This document shows, piece after piece, positions 9,171 through 17,674 of a stretch of DNA of 64,000 nt. Each line of letters starts with the position of its first letter. The stretch's first letter is position 1. A model generated the notes under the pieces. That model searched no databases. It was given only the letters and a program-made list of their open reading frames with translations, and was not told where the DNA came from. Source of the stretch: JANSWY01 sp965228955 (GTDB lineage Bacteria; Bacteroidota; Bacteroidia; Cytophagales; Cyclobacteriaceae); the NCBI GenBank assembly GCA_965228955.1, contig OZ245848.1:186001-250000 (forward strand). The letters run 5' to 3'. The position numbers were made by a program, and so were the translations under genes.

Positions 9171-9485
9171 TTAAGAAAATTTTGGCACCATGTTCCAGAT
9201 CTGATTTTTAGTTTTAATGCCTTCTTCAGCAGTTCTATACCCTAATTCAGTGGCTTCATATAAAACCTTTCTTCTGCCACCTCTGGCTTGAGAAGGCTCT
9301 CCCATTCTGGATTGCAGCATACCTTTTTTTTCTAATCTTTTGAGCACCATTACTACAGCGGGAAGGGTAATTTCTTTATTCATCTGGCCTATATAGAGCT
9401 TTACAAGCTCAGCTCCATAAGACTCTTTTTCTCTAAGTACCAGCAATAGAATAATCTCTTCCAGTGCTCCTAATGTATAGTTCAT
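9171..9485 (-). CDS. PadR-family transcriptional regulator
   Basis: 104 residues with a PadR winged helix: LGALEEIILLLVLREKESYG, ELVKLYIGQMNKEITLPAVVMVLKRLEKKGML and GGRRKVLYEATELGYR. It lacks the long C-terminal dimerisation helices of larger PadR proteins, as is usual for PadR proteins linked to prefix-domain permeases. It lies 3 bases upstream of such a permease (6492-9167), so the two form an operon. Two copies of a palindrome-containing repeat directly upstream (9498-9548) are candidate binding sites, suggesting autorepression. The ligand is unknown. Confidence 0.92.
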   Translation of the reverse strand: MNYTLGALEEIILLLVLREKESYGAELVKLYIGQMNKEITLPAVVMVLKRLEKKGMLQSRMGEPSQARGGRRKVLYEATELGYRTAEEGIKTKNQIWNMVPKFS

Positions 9486-9497
9486 AAATGCAATTTG

Positions 9498-9548
9498 GTA
9501 AACATTTGTTTAGGATATACGCATTAAGTAAACATTTGTTTAGGATAT
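9498..9548. promoter_or_regulatory. Tandem repeat in the PadR promoter; candidate PadR operator
   Basis: Two identical 21-base copies (9498-9518 and 9528-9548) begin GTAAACATTTGTTTAGG. Each holds the perfect dyad AAACA-TT-TGTTT, and they are spaced 30 bases apart, close to three helical turns. They lie 13-63 bases upstream of the PadR start codon. Binding by PadR is inferred from position and symmetry. Confidence 0.6.
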
Positions 9549-9602
9549 GGTAGAATTTTACCGCCTTGAGTTCTTAGTATTTAAGATAGGAAGTCAGAAA
9601 TC

Positions 9603-10328
9603 CTAAATGGTATTTAGTTTCTTCATCAGGTTTGGCTTTTGGCCTCTGCTTATTGGAATGATTTGTTCGTTGATGAGTAGGTTGTTTTCCTCTATGTCCA
9701 CCACCTTGTCAATATTTACAATGTAGCTTCTGTGTACCTTTACAAATTGATTGGCATTCAGTTTTTCTTCTACGTTTTTGAAGGTGCTGTTTACTACATA
9801 ACCTTTGTCTTCTGTCTTGAAAACTGTGTAATCGCCTTTCGCTTCTACAAATAGAATATCATTGATGTCGATTCTTATCAATCTGGAATTTGCCTTGATA
9901 AACAAACTTTGCTGGTTGAAAACGCCACCTTCATCATTTTTTACTTCCGACAGATTTTTGTGGTTTTGGATAGCCACTTCGATTCCAGCATTGATTTCCT
10001 TCATGCTGTAGGGCTTCACTATATATCCATAAGGACTATGAACGGCCGCCTTCTGAATAGTTTCCTTATCTGCGTATGCCGTGGTGAATATGAATGGTAA
10101 TTTGAAGTCGTTCTTCAGTTTTTCAGCAACATCTATTCCGGATTTATCGCCTTTGATTTGAATGTCAACCAATGCGAGTTCAATGTCTTTGTCGTTTAGG
10201 TGTTTGATGGCCTCATCAAATGATTCTGCAACACCTAATACTTTATGATCTAGTATTTCTAGCATTTCTGAAAGAGAAGCTGCAATATGAGGGTCGTCCT
10301 CAATGATCAAAATGTTATATGAACTCAT
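9603..10328 (-). CDS. LytTR-family response regulator
   Basis: 241 residues. The receiver domain (1-120) has E10-D11-D12 (LIIEDDPH), phosphoacceptor D55 (LALVDIQIKG) and the Lys of VKPYS. The LytTR DNA-binding domain (about 138-241) has SRLIRIDINDILFVEAKGDY, FVKVHRSYIVNIDKV and ISRGQK. It would bind promoter DNA when phosphorylated. It is the last gene of a three-gene operon, 12 bases after the PAS histidine kinase, which is its likely partner. No linked target is obvious. Confidence 0.93.
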   Translation of the reverse strand: MSSYNILIIEDDPHIAASLSEMLEILDHKVLGVAESFDEAIKHLNDKDIELALVDIQIKGDKSGIDVAEKLKNDFKLPFIFTTAYADKETIQKAAVHSPYGYIVKPYSMKEINAGIEVAIQNHKNLSEVKNDEGGVFNQQSLFIKANSRLIRIDINDILFVEAKGDYTVFKTEDKGYVVNSTFKNVEEKLNANQFVKVHRSYIVNIDKVVDIEENNLLINEQIIPISRGQKPNLMKKLNTI

Positions 10329-10340
10329 ATTCTGGTTGTT

Positions 10341-12314
10341 TTAATCTATGGGAATTCTGACGGTAAAAGTTGTTCCTTCGTTCTCCTTGCTATTAAAGGT
10401 AATAAGTCCGTCGTGTAATTTCACAAATTCATTGACTATTGTTAGGCCCAATCCAGAGCCTTGAACATTTCCGACATTTGAAGCTCTGAAAAAGGTACTG
10501 AAAAGCTTCTCCTGATCTGGTTTAGGGATTCCAATTCCGAAATCCTTCACGTGTAAAAGAAACTCGGTTTCCCTGTATTCCAAAACTACTTCAGGAGCCT
10601 TACCGCCTTCTGAGTATTTGAAGGCATTTGAAATCAGGTTGTCATTTATTTGGGTAAATAGGTTCTTGTCAATATTGAGGTTGTATGGATTGCCTACAAT
10701 TGAGTATGTTAATTTTCGGGCTCCATTGGTGTAGTTTGGAAGGATGTTGTTTACGAAATATTCTGATACATCTATTGGCTCAGGATTGAATGGAACCTTA
10801 TCCGAATCCAGTTGGCCAATAAGGAGAATATTGCTGATCAAATGATTTAACCGATCAGCGTTTGTATTCATCCTGTTTACAATATTGCTGAGCTTTGTTT
10901 TGTCTACTTCTTTAGGGCTTTCTATGTAGTAGTTCATCAGCTCAATGTCTGTACTAATTGTAGTCAGTGGAGTCCGAAGTTCATGAGAGGTCATGGAAAC
11001 AAACTTGGATTTGAGTGTATTCAATTCCGTTTGTTGCTTGAGTGCCTCAGTCATAGTTTCTCGTGACTGCTTTATTTCTGTGATATCTCTAACAAATGCC
11101 GTGAAATAGTGTGATTCATCGTGCTCTATTGGGAAAATAGTCAATTCTATTGGGAATTCTTCTCCATTTTTCCTCAATGCCGTGATTTCTATTCGCTTAT
11201 TTAAAACGGGACCATGACCTGTTTTATGGAAGTTATCCATTCCATCTGAGTGCGCTTTTCTAAAAGCATGAGGAATGATAGTTTTTGATAACTCCTGGCC
11301 CATTATCTCTTCCTTAGTGTACCCAAAAATCTTCTCAGCCTGGGGATTCCATTCTATTACAACTCCCAGATCATTTACAGATATTAATGCATCTAAAGAA
11401 ACTTCAAATAAATTACTCAGTTTTGAATCTTTGAAAGCATTTTCATTAGCCAGTCGCCTTTGATCGCTGATATCAAGGTGAATACCGATTGATCCAACCT
11501 GATTTCCTTGTGAATCAAAGTTTGGGGCACCACTTATGACCATCCATTTTTCCACTCCTGACTTGGTGATGACCGGGATTTGATAAACATCTGAATTGCC
11601 ACTTTTGCGAGAAGCATTTCTTTTTTTCATTGACTCACGATCAGATTCTCTTAACAAAAGCTCCGAAGCATTTTTTCCAACAAGTTCATGTAGTTCGTAT
11701 TCCACAAGTTTGCAGAAGGCATTGTTGGCATGCGAAATAATATCATTAGCATCTACTTCAAGCAGACCTAATTCGATGTTGTCAACTATTCTTTTGTACT
11801 TCTCTTCATTAGCTTCAAGTGATTTCTCAGCTTGTTTTCTTTGCTTGATTTCTTTTTCAAGATTCTGATAAGAATAAGAACTTTCCAGACTTACCGCAAG
11901 TTGATTAAATACCTCAATGAATGGATATAAACTATCACGGTCCAGTACAATATCTTTTGATTTCGATTCTACTTCCAGGATACCAAATGCACCTAGTTTC
12001 ACATATGCGTAGTTTCCCGAGATTTCTTTATTGAACATGCTATGCTCAAGTATGACCAGGTTTTCATCCTTAAAAAAATTGAGAAACTGATTTTTCCTAA
12101 GTCTGTTATTTTCCTGAGTACTCGGCAGGCTGTAAAGGCTGGAAAACAAAATTTCCTCACCTCCATCAGCCGTTAACCATATAGCTCCGTAGCTAAGATT
12201 TTTTCTTGAAAGAAATGTGTTTATGAAGGTTTTGGCAGTCTCCTTTGGGTCCAGGTGTTTTAGTGTCTTTACACTAAGCTCATACAAAAGGGTTATGTGA
12301 CTAAGACTATCCAT
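10341..12314 (-). CDS. Cytoplasmic PAS-domain histidine kinase
   Basis: 657 residues without clear membrane helices. The N-terminal 150 residues look GAF-like (SYGAIWLTADGGEEILFSSL). A coiled-coil linker leads to PAS1 (about 170-285, NIELGLLEVDANDIISHAN) and PAS2 (about 298-415, LISVNDLGVVIEWNPQAEKI). The HisKA helix carries H444 (SMTSHELRTPL). The ATPase domain has the N box (NDNLISNAFKYSEGG), G1 (DFGIGIP) and G2 (GSGLGLTIV). It lies 3 bases after the FIST gene and 12 bases before the LytTR regulator, so the input may come from the FIST protein, as FIST proteins are often coupled to signalling enzymes. The GAF call is weaker than the rest. Confidence 0.92.
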   Translation of the reverse strand: MDSLSHITLLYELSVKTLKHLDPKETAKTFINTFLSRKNLSYGAIWLTADGGEEILFSSLYSLPSTQENNRLRKNQFLNFFKDENLVILEHSMFNKEISGNYAYVKLGAFGILEVESKSKDIVLDRDSLYPFIEVFNQLAVSLESSYSYQNLEKEIKQRKQAEKSLEANEEKYKRIVDNIELGLLEVDANDIISHANNAFCKLVEYELHELVGKNASELLLRESDRESMKKRNASRKSGNSDVYQIPVITKSGVEKWMVISGAPNFDSQGNQVGSIGIHLDISDQRRLANENAFKDSKLSNLFEVSLDALISVNDLGVVIEWNPQAEKIFGYTKEEIMGQELSKTIIPHAFRKAHSDGMDNFHKTGHGPVLNKRIEITALRKNGEEFPIELTIFPIEHDESHYFTAFVRDITEIKQSRETMTEALKQQTELNTLKSKFVSMTSHELRTPLTTISTDIELMNYYIESPKEVDKTKLSNIVNRMNTNADRLNHLISNILLIGQLDSDKVPFNPEPIDVSEYFVNNILPNYTNGARKLTYSIVGNPYNLNIDKNLFTQINDNLISNAFKYSEGGKAPEVVLEYRETEFLLHVKDFGIGIPKPDQEKLFSTFFRASNVGNVQGSGLGLTIVNEFVKLHDGLITFNSKENEGTTFTVRIPID

Positions 12315-12317
12315 ATT

Positions 12318-13388
12318 CTAATGGTAAGTACCAACAACAATCGTTTTATTAAAGAATTCAAGATAGCCATTGCCATATGAAGAAATTTCGCCTAGCGATA
12401 AGACACCTTCGACTTGAACTTCGGAGTTGAATCGAGCTATTTCTGATGCTATAATGTTCAACTCCCTATGAAACTTCTCTCCTTGAAATAGTACTCTGGA
12501 AATGCAATCAACCACAAATGAAGACTTTATTTCATTAGAAGAAGCCTCGATTGCTGCAGCTTTTGCTCCTTGAATCAGATCTTCGTGGTGACCTGATAAA
12601 ATATTTACTGTGGAGTGTTCCGGGACTTCACCAACACAGGTTAGTTCCTGATTGGATGAAGCGATAGGGTCTCTGACTATATCTTCTGTTCCTTCTCTGG
12701 AGATGCCAAATGGATATCCTTTTGAGATATTAAAAAAGTCATCTTCCGTGATTTCTGATAGTGCCTCTTTTAGTAGTACCTCCTTGTATACCTCAAAAGC
12801 TGGCCTCCAATTGAGTTCCTTGATAACATTTCCCTCTGCCTTGCTCACAACAAACGGACCGGCAATTTTCTTCCAGCCGTGTCTGACCCCTAAGTTAAGT
12901 GCACTGTTTTCAAACACAATTAATGCCGCATCTTCAAAAAAGCCGTCATTGGTAAATAGACAAGGTTTCTGCTCCAACGTAAGCGAACCACAGCCGGCAC
13001 CAATAAATTGAATTGAATTCCCAAAATGAGCAAAGGTATCTTGCAGAAATTTTCCGATTCCCTTTGTCAGTCCATCTACCAACATTTTTGCTGACTGAAA
13101 GCTGTTATCCAATTGTGGATAGGTCAACTCTTTTGATTCTGAGATTTGATGATGGGTATGAACCAATGTATTTTCTAAGAACTGAATGATTACCCCATTC
13201 TCATACCTGTTTCTATCTTCAATTATTCCAGGAAAGAGACCACCAGCGATTTGAAGGTTTTGTTGATTTGCATGCTCAATCAAATCTGGAATTGATATGC
13301 TTGACTTTTCACCAATCAGGATGAAATTAAGCCCATCAGATTTCAGAGAAGAAAGCAACTCATTTAGACTTGGGTCAATTAGAATCAT
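12318..13388 (-). CDS. FIST-domain sensory protein
   Basis: 356 residues covering FIST N (about 15-205) and FIST C (about 210-340). Indicative parts are GGLFPGIIEDRNRYENGVII, FIGAGCGSLTLEQKPCLFTN with the second-domain start LNLGVRHGWKKIAGPFVVSK, and the end EVQVEGVLSLGEISSYGNGYLEFFN. FIST domains are predicted small-ligand sensors in signal transduction. It is the first gene of the operon FIST, PAS kinase, LytTR regulator, which strongly suggests that it supplies the signal to the kinase. No membrane segment is seen. Confidence 0.9.
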   Translation of the reverse strand: MILIDPSLNELLSSLKSDGLNFILIGEKSSISIPDLIEHANQQNLQIAGGLFPGIIEDRNRYENGVIIQFLENTLVHTHHQISESKELTYPQLDNSFQSAKMLVDGLTKGIGKFLQDTFAHFGNSIQFIGAGCGSLTLEQKPCLFTNDGFFEDAALIVFENSALNLGVRHGWKKIAGPFVVSKAEGNVIKELNWRPAFEVYKEVLLKEALSEITEDDFFNISKGYPFGISREGTEDIVRDPIASSNQELTCVGEVPEHSTVNILSGHHEDLIQGAKAAAIEASSNEIKSSFVVDCISRVLFQGEKFHRELNIIASEIARFNSEVQVEGVLSLGEISSYGNGYLEFFNKTIVVGTYH

Positions 13389-13651
13389 TAGTTCTTTGAT
13401 TAATTGTCTGTCTAAACTAATATTTCAAATCGCTACTATGAAATTATACCGACGAGTTGCAGATTTTTCGGGTCGAATGGAAAAATGATGCTTAAATAGG
13501 GTGAAAAGCTGTGTTTGTCTTGTGTTAACCCCTTTCATTTTGTTGCCTTAATCATTAAGTTACATATGGGATAACACTGAACATACAAATCTAGATTCTG
13601 AGTGATCGGGTAATTCCTAATATACTTTAACCGACTAAAATAATTTGAAGA

Positions 13652-16600
13652 ATGGTGCCTGTCCGGAGAAACACTTTCACTATTCTCTTGCTGGTTTGTT
13701 TGTCCATTTTGGAAATATATGGCCAAAAGAAATCATTGCATTTTGAATACCTCACGGTTGACGATGGCCTATCTTCAAACTATGTCACGTGTATTTATCA
13801 GGATTCCAGAGGTTTTTTGTGGTTTGGGACAGATGATGGATTGAATTTGTTTGATGGAGAAAAAGTCACAACTTATCAAAATAGTGTTAGCAAATCCAAT
13901 AGTCTTAAGAATAGCCATATTGATGCCATCATAGAAGATCTAAACGGAAATCTATTAATCGGAACCAGCAAAGGGTTACAGGTTTATGATTGGAGCACTA
14001 ATTCCTTTAAACCTTTTGACTTCCCGAACTGTCCTCAAAGTCTGATTGAAGGAAACATTGAAAAAGCAGTTGTAAATGAAGAGACAATTTGGATAGCTGT
14101 TGAAAACCAGGGGCTGTTTGCTTTGAACTATGAGACCAACAAAATTTCCCATTTCAAGGATATTAAAGATGAGCCTAACAAAGCCTTCAATAATATTGAT
14201 AGGATATACAAAGATAGAAAAGGCAATATCTGGCTGATTTCTTATGGAGTTTTATCCATCTTCAATGAATCCACCGAAAGTTTCAAGCATTTGGATTTGA
14301 AAAACTCCACTGGAGAAGGATGTAATATCAATTCCATTGCGCAAGATTCTGAAGGTAAATACTGGATAGGAACATATGAGGAAGGAATCATTGAAGCTAC
14401 GTTTGATGACAAGTATGAGGTTTCAGAAGCTGCATATCATTTGACCTATCCATTGGCAAGAGAACTTTTTTCGGATCACGAAGGAAATATTTGGTTTGGA
14501 GTGGAGGGTGAGGGATTGGCTACTATTCCCAATGGAGATATAGATCAGCTGCAATTGTATAAAGCTGAGATTAAACCCAACAAACTAAATTTCCCTGGAC
14601 TGCTTACCATATTTGAAGACAGCTTTGGAGACATATGGCTCGGAACTGTTGGTGGTGGTGTAAACATTCTTCATTTTAAGAAACAAGCATTTACACACTG
14701 GATGAATGTTCCTTATGAAAACTCTCCAAGTGCAAATGATATCAATCAGTTCTCAGAGGATTCTAATGAGATAATTTGGTTTGGAACCAAGACCGGTGGT
14801 ATTAATTCATTCAATAAGGTAAGTGGTGATTTTAGATATTTTAATGTTGAGAATTCATTTTTGACATCCAATTCAGTGGTTTCTGTTATACATGATGGCA
14901 ATGGGGATATTTGGTGTGGAGGTTGGGAGTCCGGACTAATCCATACCGATAAAAACTTCAATCGAATTGACTGGTATGATACTGATAATTCAGGGCTTAT
15001 ATCAAACCATATTTTTGATTTAGCTGAGGATAAGTCGGGCAATATTTGGATAGGTACGTTGCATGGAGGAATTGCAAAATTAGACAGGTCAACCGGAGAA
15101 ATCACATCATTTATTGAGGAAGGTACAATCACTTATAAGAACCCAATAGCTATAGAGCTTGGTTCCAATAACAACTTGTATTTTGGAGGTTACAATGGAT
15201 TGGGCGTTTACAACACAATAAACGATGAATATAACATATATAAGTTTAAACCCGACCTTTCAAGTATTAGTAGTGATAGGATACAGGCTATATATGCTGA
15301 GAATGACAGTTTAATTTGGATTGGGACAGCTGATGGATTGAATAAATTCAACTGCAAAACAAATCAATTTCGTCATTATTTCATGGAAGATGGTTTGGCA
15401 TCAAACTCGATTAAGGGGATTACGAAAGATTCAAAAAATCGATTTTGGATTACAACTAATCTCGGATTGTCACTATTTAATCCAGTTGCGGAAACATTTT
15501 TAAATTTTTCTAAAGAGGATGGGCTTCAGGCTAATCAGTTTAATCCTGAAAGCATTTTAGTGACCAATGAGGATGAACTGTTTGTTGGAGGAGTAAATGG
15601 CTTCAATTATTTTGAAGCAGATGAGGTGAAAATGAATACCACTCCTCCAGAGATTGTGGTAACAAAACTAGAAGTTGATGGTCAAAGTATTCCCTGGTAT
15701 CAAAATTCAAACGAGTCTGCTTCTAATAATGATATCCCGGAAATTACACTGGATGCTGGGACTACCATATTCACATTCTCATTTGTAGGAATAAACTATA
15801 CCTCATCCAAGATGAATCAATATAGTTATCGCTTGCAGGGTTATGACAATATTTGGTACCCATCTAATGATCAAAAAGCAGTCTTTCACGGAATCCCTCC
15901 AGGGGATTATACTTTTCAGGTTAAGGCATCAAATAATCACGGTTATTGGAACGACAAGCCTGCATCAGTAAGAATTCATCTATTGGCTCCCTGGTGGAAT
16001 CAGAATTGGTTCAAAGTTACTACTGGAACCGTGCTAATCCTTGCTTTCTATATTGGCTATAAGTCCAGAACAAATTCGCTCAAACGACAAAAAGAGAAAC
16101 TTGAGCTTGAAGTGGATGTACGGACAAAAGATCTTCAAAATACTCTCCATGAATTAAAAGACACTCAGACTAAATTGGTGCAATCAGAAAAAATGGCTTC
16201 AGTTGGAGTATTAATTGCCGGGATTGCACATGAGATTAATAATCCATTACAACTAATAAACGGCGGAAGGGACTTGATATCGCGAGAGCTCAAACATGAG
16301 AAGCTAGAAATGCTTGATGATATGCAATCTAGTTTGGAAATGATTGATCAAGGTGTGAATCGAGCTTCCAACATTGTAAGTAGATTAACCAGCTTTAATA
16401 ATTATACCAGTGATGGCAAGATGCCTTACGACCTGCATGAAATTCTGGATAACTGTCTTCTAATGATGAACAAGCAGTTTGGGGATAGAATTGACGTTCA
16501 AAAAAGTTATAGCGAAAAGCTTCCAGAGATGGAGGGGAATCCACCGGAATTGCATCAGGCTTTTTTAAGCATTTTGAAAAATTGTGATGACAGTATTGAC

Positions 16601-16858
16601 AATAAGGGAACAGTAATAATTAAGACATCTGTCACCAATTCTAAAGTTCACTTAGCGATCGCTGATGATGGTAAAGGAATCAAGAAAGAAGATTTAACCA
16701 AGGTGATGGATCCTTTCTTCACAACAAAGGAACCTGGTCAGGGGATTGGTATGGGTATGGCAATTGCTTATCAAATATTAAATCGTCATGGTTGCGAGAT
16801 AAAGTATCATTCGGAAGTTGGGAAAGGTACTGAGGTGGAAATGAGTTTTAAGGTATAA
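13652..16858 (+). CDS. Two-component beta-propeller (Reg_prop/Y_Y_Y) sensor histidine kinase
   Basis: 1068 residues. A signal peptide ends near IYGQKK. The periplasmic sensor is a run of Reg_prop blades with the repeated pattern D-S/x-x-G-x-(I/L)-W-(F/I)-G-T (for example IYQDSRGFLWFGTDDGLNLF), followed by a Y_Y_Y domain (about 710-775). One transmembrane helix lies near 787-803, then a coiled coil and HisKA with H860 in AGIAHEINNPLQLI. The HATPase domain has DDGKGI, DPFFTTK and GQGIGMGMAIAYQIL. Unlike hybrid HTCS proteins there is no receiver or AraC domain, so a separate regulator is needed; none is adjacent on this strand. It is divergent from the FIST operon. Confidence 0.95.
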   Translation: MVPVRRNTFTILLLVCLSILEIYGQKKSLHFEYLTVDDGLSSNYVTCIYQDSRGFLWFGTDDGLNLFDGEKVTTYQNSVSKSNSLKNSHIDAIIEDLNGNLLIGTSKGLQVYDWSTNSFKPFDFPNCPQSLIEGNIEKAVVNEETIWIAVENQGLFALNYETNKISHFKDIKDEPNKAFNNIDRIYKDRKGNIWLISYGVLSIFNESTESFKHLDLKNSTGEGCNINSIAQDSEGKYWIGTYEEGIIEATFDDKYEVSEAAYHLTYPLARELFSDHEGNIWFGVEGEGLATIPNGDIDQLQLYKAEIKPNKLNFPGLLTIFEDSFGDIWLGTVGGGVNILHFKKQAFTHWMNVPYENSPSANDINQFSEDSNEIIWFGTKTGGINSFNKVSGDFRYFNVENSFLTSNSVVSVIHDGNGDIWCGGWESGLIHTDKNFNRIDWYDTDNSGLISNHIFDLAEDKSGNIWIGTLHGGIAKLDRSTGEITSFIEEGTITYKNPIAIELGSNNNLYFGGYNGLGVYNTINDEYNIYKFKPDLSSISSDRIQAIYAENDSLIWIGTADGLNKFNCKTNQFRHYFMEDGLASNSIKGITKDSKNRFWITTNLGLSLFNPVAETFLNFSKEDGLQANQFNPESILVTNEDELFVGGVNGFNYFEADEVKMNTTPPEIVVTKLEVDGQSIPWYQNSNESASNNDIPEITLDAGTTIFTFSFVGINYTSSKMNQYSYRLQGYDNIWYPSNDQKAVFHGIPPGDYTFQVKASNNHGYWNDKPASVRIHLLAPWWNQNWFKVTTGTVLILAFYIGYKSRTNSLKRQKEKLELEVDVRTKDLQNTLHELKDTQTKLVQSEKMASVGVLIAGIAHEINNPLQLINGGRDLISRELKHEKLEMLDDMQSSLEMIDQGVNRASNIVSRLTSFNNYTSDGKMPYDLHEILDNCLLMMNKQFGDRIDVQKSYSEKLPEMEGNPPELHQAFLSILKNCDDSIDNKGTVIIKTSVTNSKVHLAIADDGKGIKKEDLTKVMDPFFTTKEPGQGIGMGMAIAYQILNRHGCEIKYHSEVGKGTEVEMSFKV

Positions 16859-16866
16859 TACTTGTT

Positions 16867-17556
16867 TTATCTATTTAATTCACTTCTAATTTTCTCCATT
16901 AATTTTCCAATTTTTTGATCCACTTCCTTGTAAGCTTCCAAGGTGAACTTTCTGTTGATTTCGATTTTCCAGAGATAACTAAGTAGAACTTTTCTTTCAT
17001 TCTCCTCAATTTTTAATGGCAACTTCATGCCAACTATTTCACCATCCGTATCAAACTTGAAGTTTGGAGCAATTGCTTCATTGATTCTATTGTAATAGCT
17101 CTCATGAAACTGCATTTCGCTGTATTGCTCTTCCAGTTTTTCCAATGTTTGATAATCAAACTCGTAAAGTGAGATGATCTTTGCTCTTAAGGAGTCTTTT
17201 TTGATCAGCTCAAAACCTCTGGACTTTAATGTCTCATAACCGGATGTGTTTTGAATGGATATGAAGTCTCGGGTCAAAAGAAAATAGTGTCTCCATACTG
17301 AGTCGGTGCTTACAGTTTCTCCATTGATAACACTGCGCCAGTATTGGCCTGATTTAATGCAATATTCATGCCCCTGGATATTGTGTTTGACATCTTGCTT
17401 GTCTAGTTCAAGGCCGTTCAAAATTTCTGTTAGGATTTTTGATTCAGCATTGTTGTCTCTTCTGTTGTCGTTCCAATTGTTAAGCGCAAATGCAGAGATT
17501 ACTGCAATGAAAATTGAAAGGAATTCAATTGTGTATTTCTTCCAGTTGTTCTTCAT
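16867..17556 (-). CDS. DUF6090-like membrane-anchored protein
   Basis: 229 residues from the ATG at 17556; a longer frame begins with GTG at 17586. MKNNWKKYTIEFLSIFIAVI and SAFALNNWNDNRR form an N-terminal membrane helix ending in the NNWN motif typical of DUF6090. The remainder is helical and charged, with a likely coiled coil around residues 125-150. The function of this Bacteroidota family is unknown. The gene converges on the propeller kinase gene, with only 8 bases between the two stop codons. Confidence 0.7.
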   Translation of the reverse strand: MKNNWKKYTIEFLSIFIAVISAFALNNWNDNRRDNNAESKILTEILNGLELDKQDVKHNIQGHEYCIKSGQYWRSVINGETVSTDSVWRHYFLLTRDFISIQNTSGYETLKSRGFELIKKDSLRAKIISLYEFDYQTLEKLEEQYSEMQFHESYYNRINEAIAPNFKFDTDGEIVGMKLPLKIEENERKVLLSYLWKIEINRKFTLEAYKEVDQKIGKLMEKIRSELNR

Positions 17557-17674
17557 GTTTTCAGAAGTGGTTTGTTTTTGCTGCACTGCGAATCAGTGGT
17601 GCAGTTACCGTAAGATAACTTCTGTCACAAATTTGTACAAACCTGATAACTAGATTAGAGTCAATCTATTGAGA

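Noticed and set aside
12652..13011. 119-codon plus-strand frame within the FIST gene
   Set aside because: Antisense shadow of a gene with strong domain evidence.
13535..13726. 63-codon minus-strand frame over the propeller-kinase start
   Set aside because: Overlaps the well supported kinase gene and has no family features.
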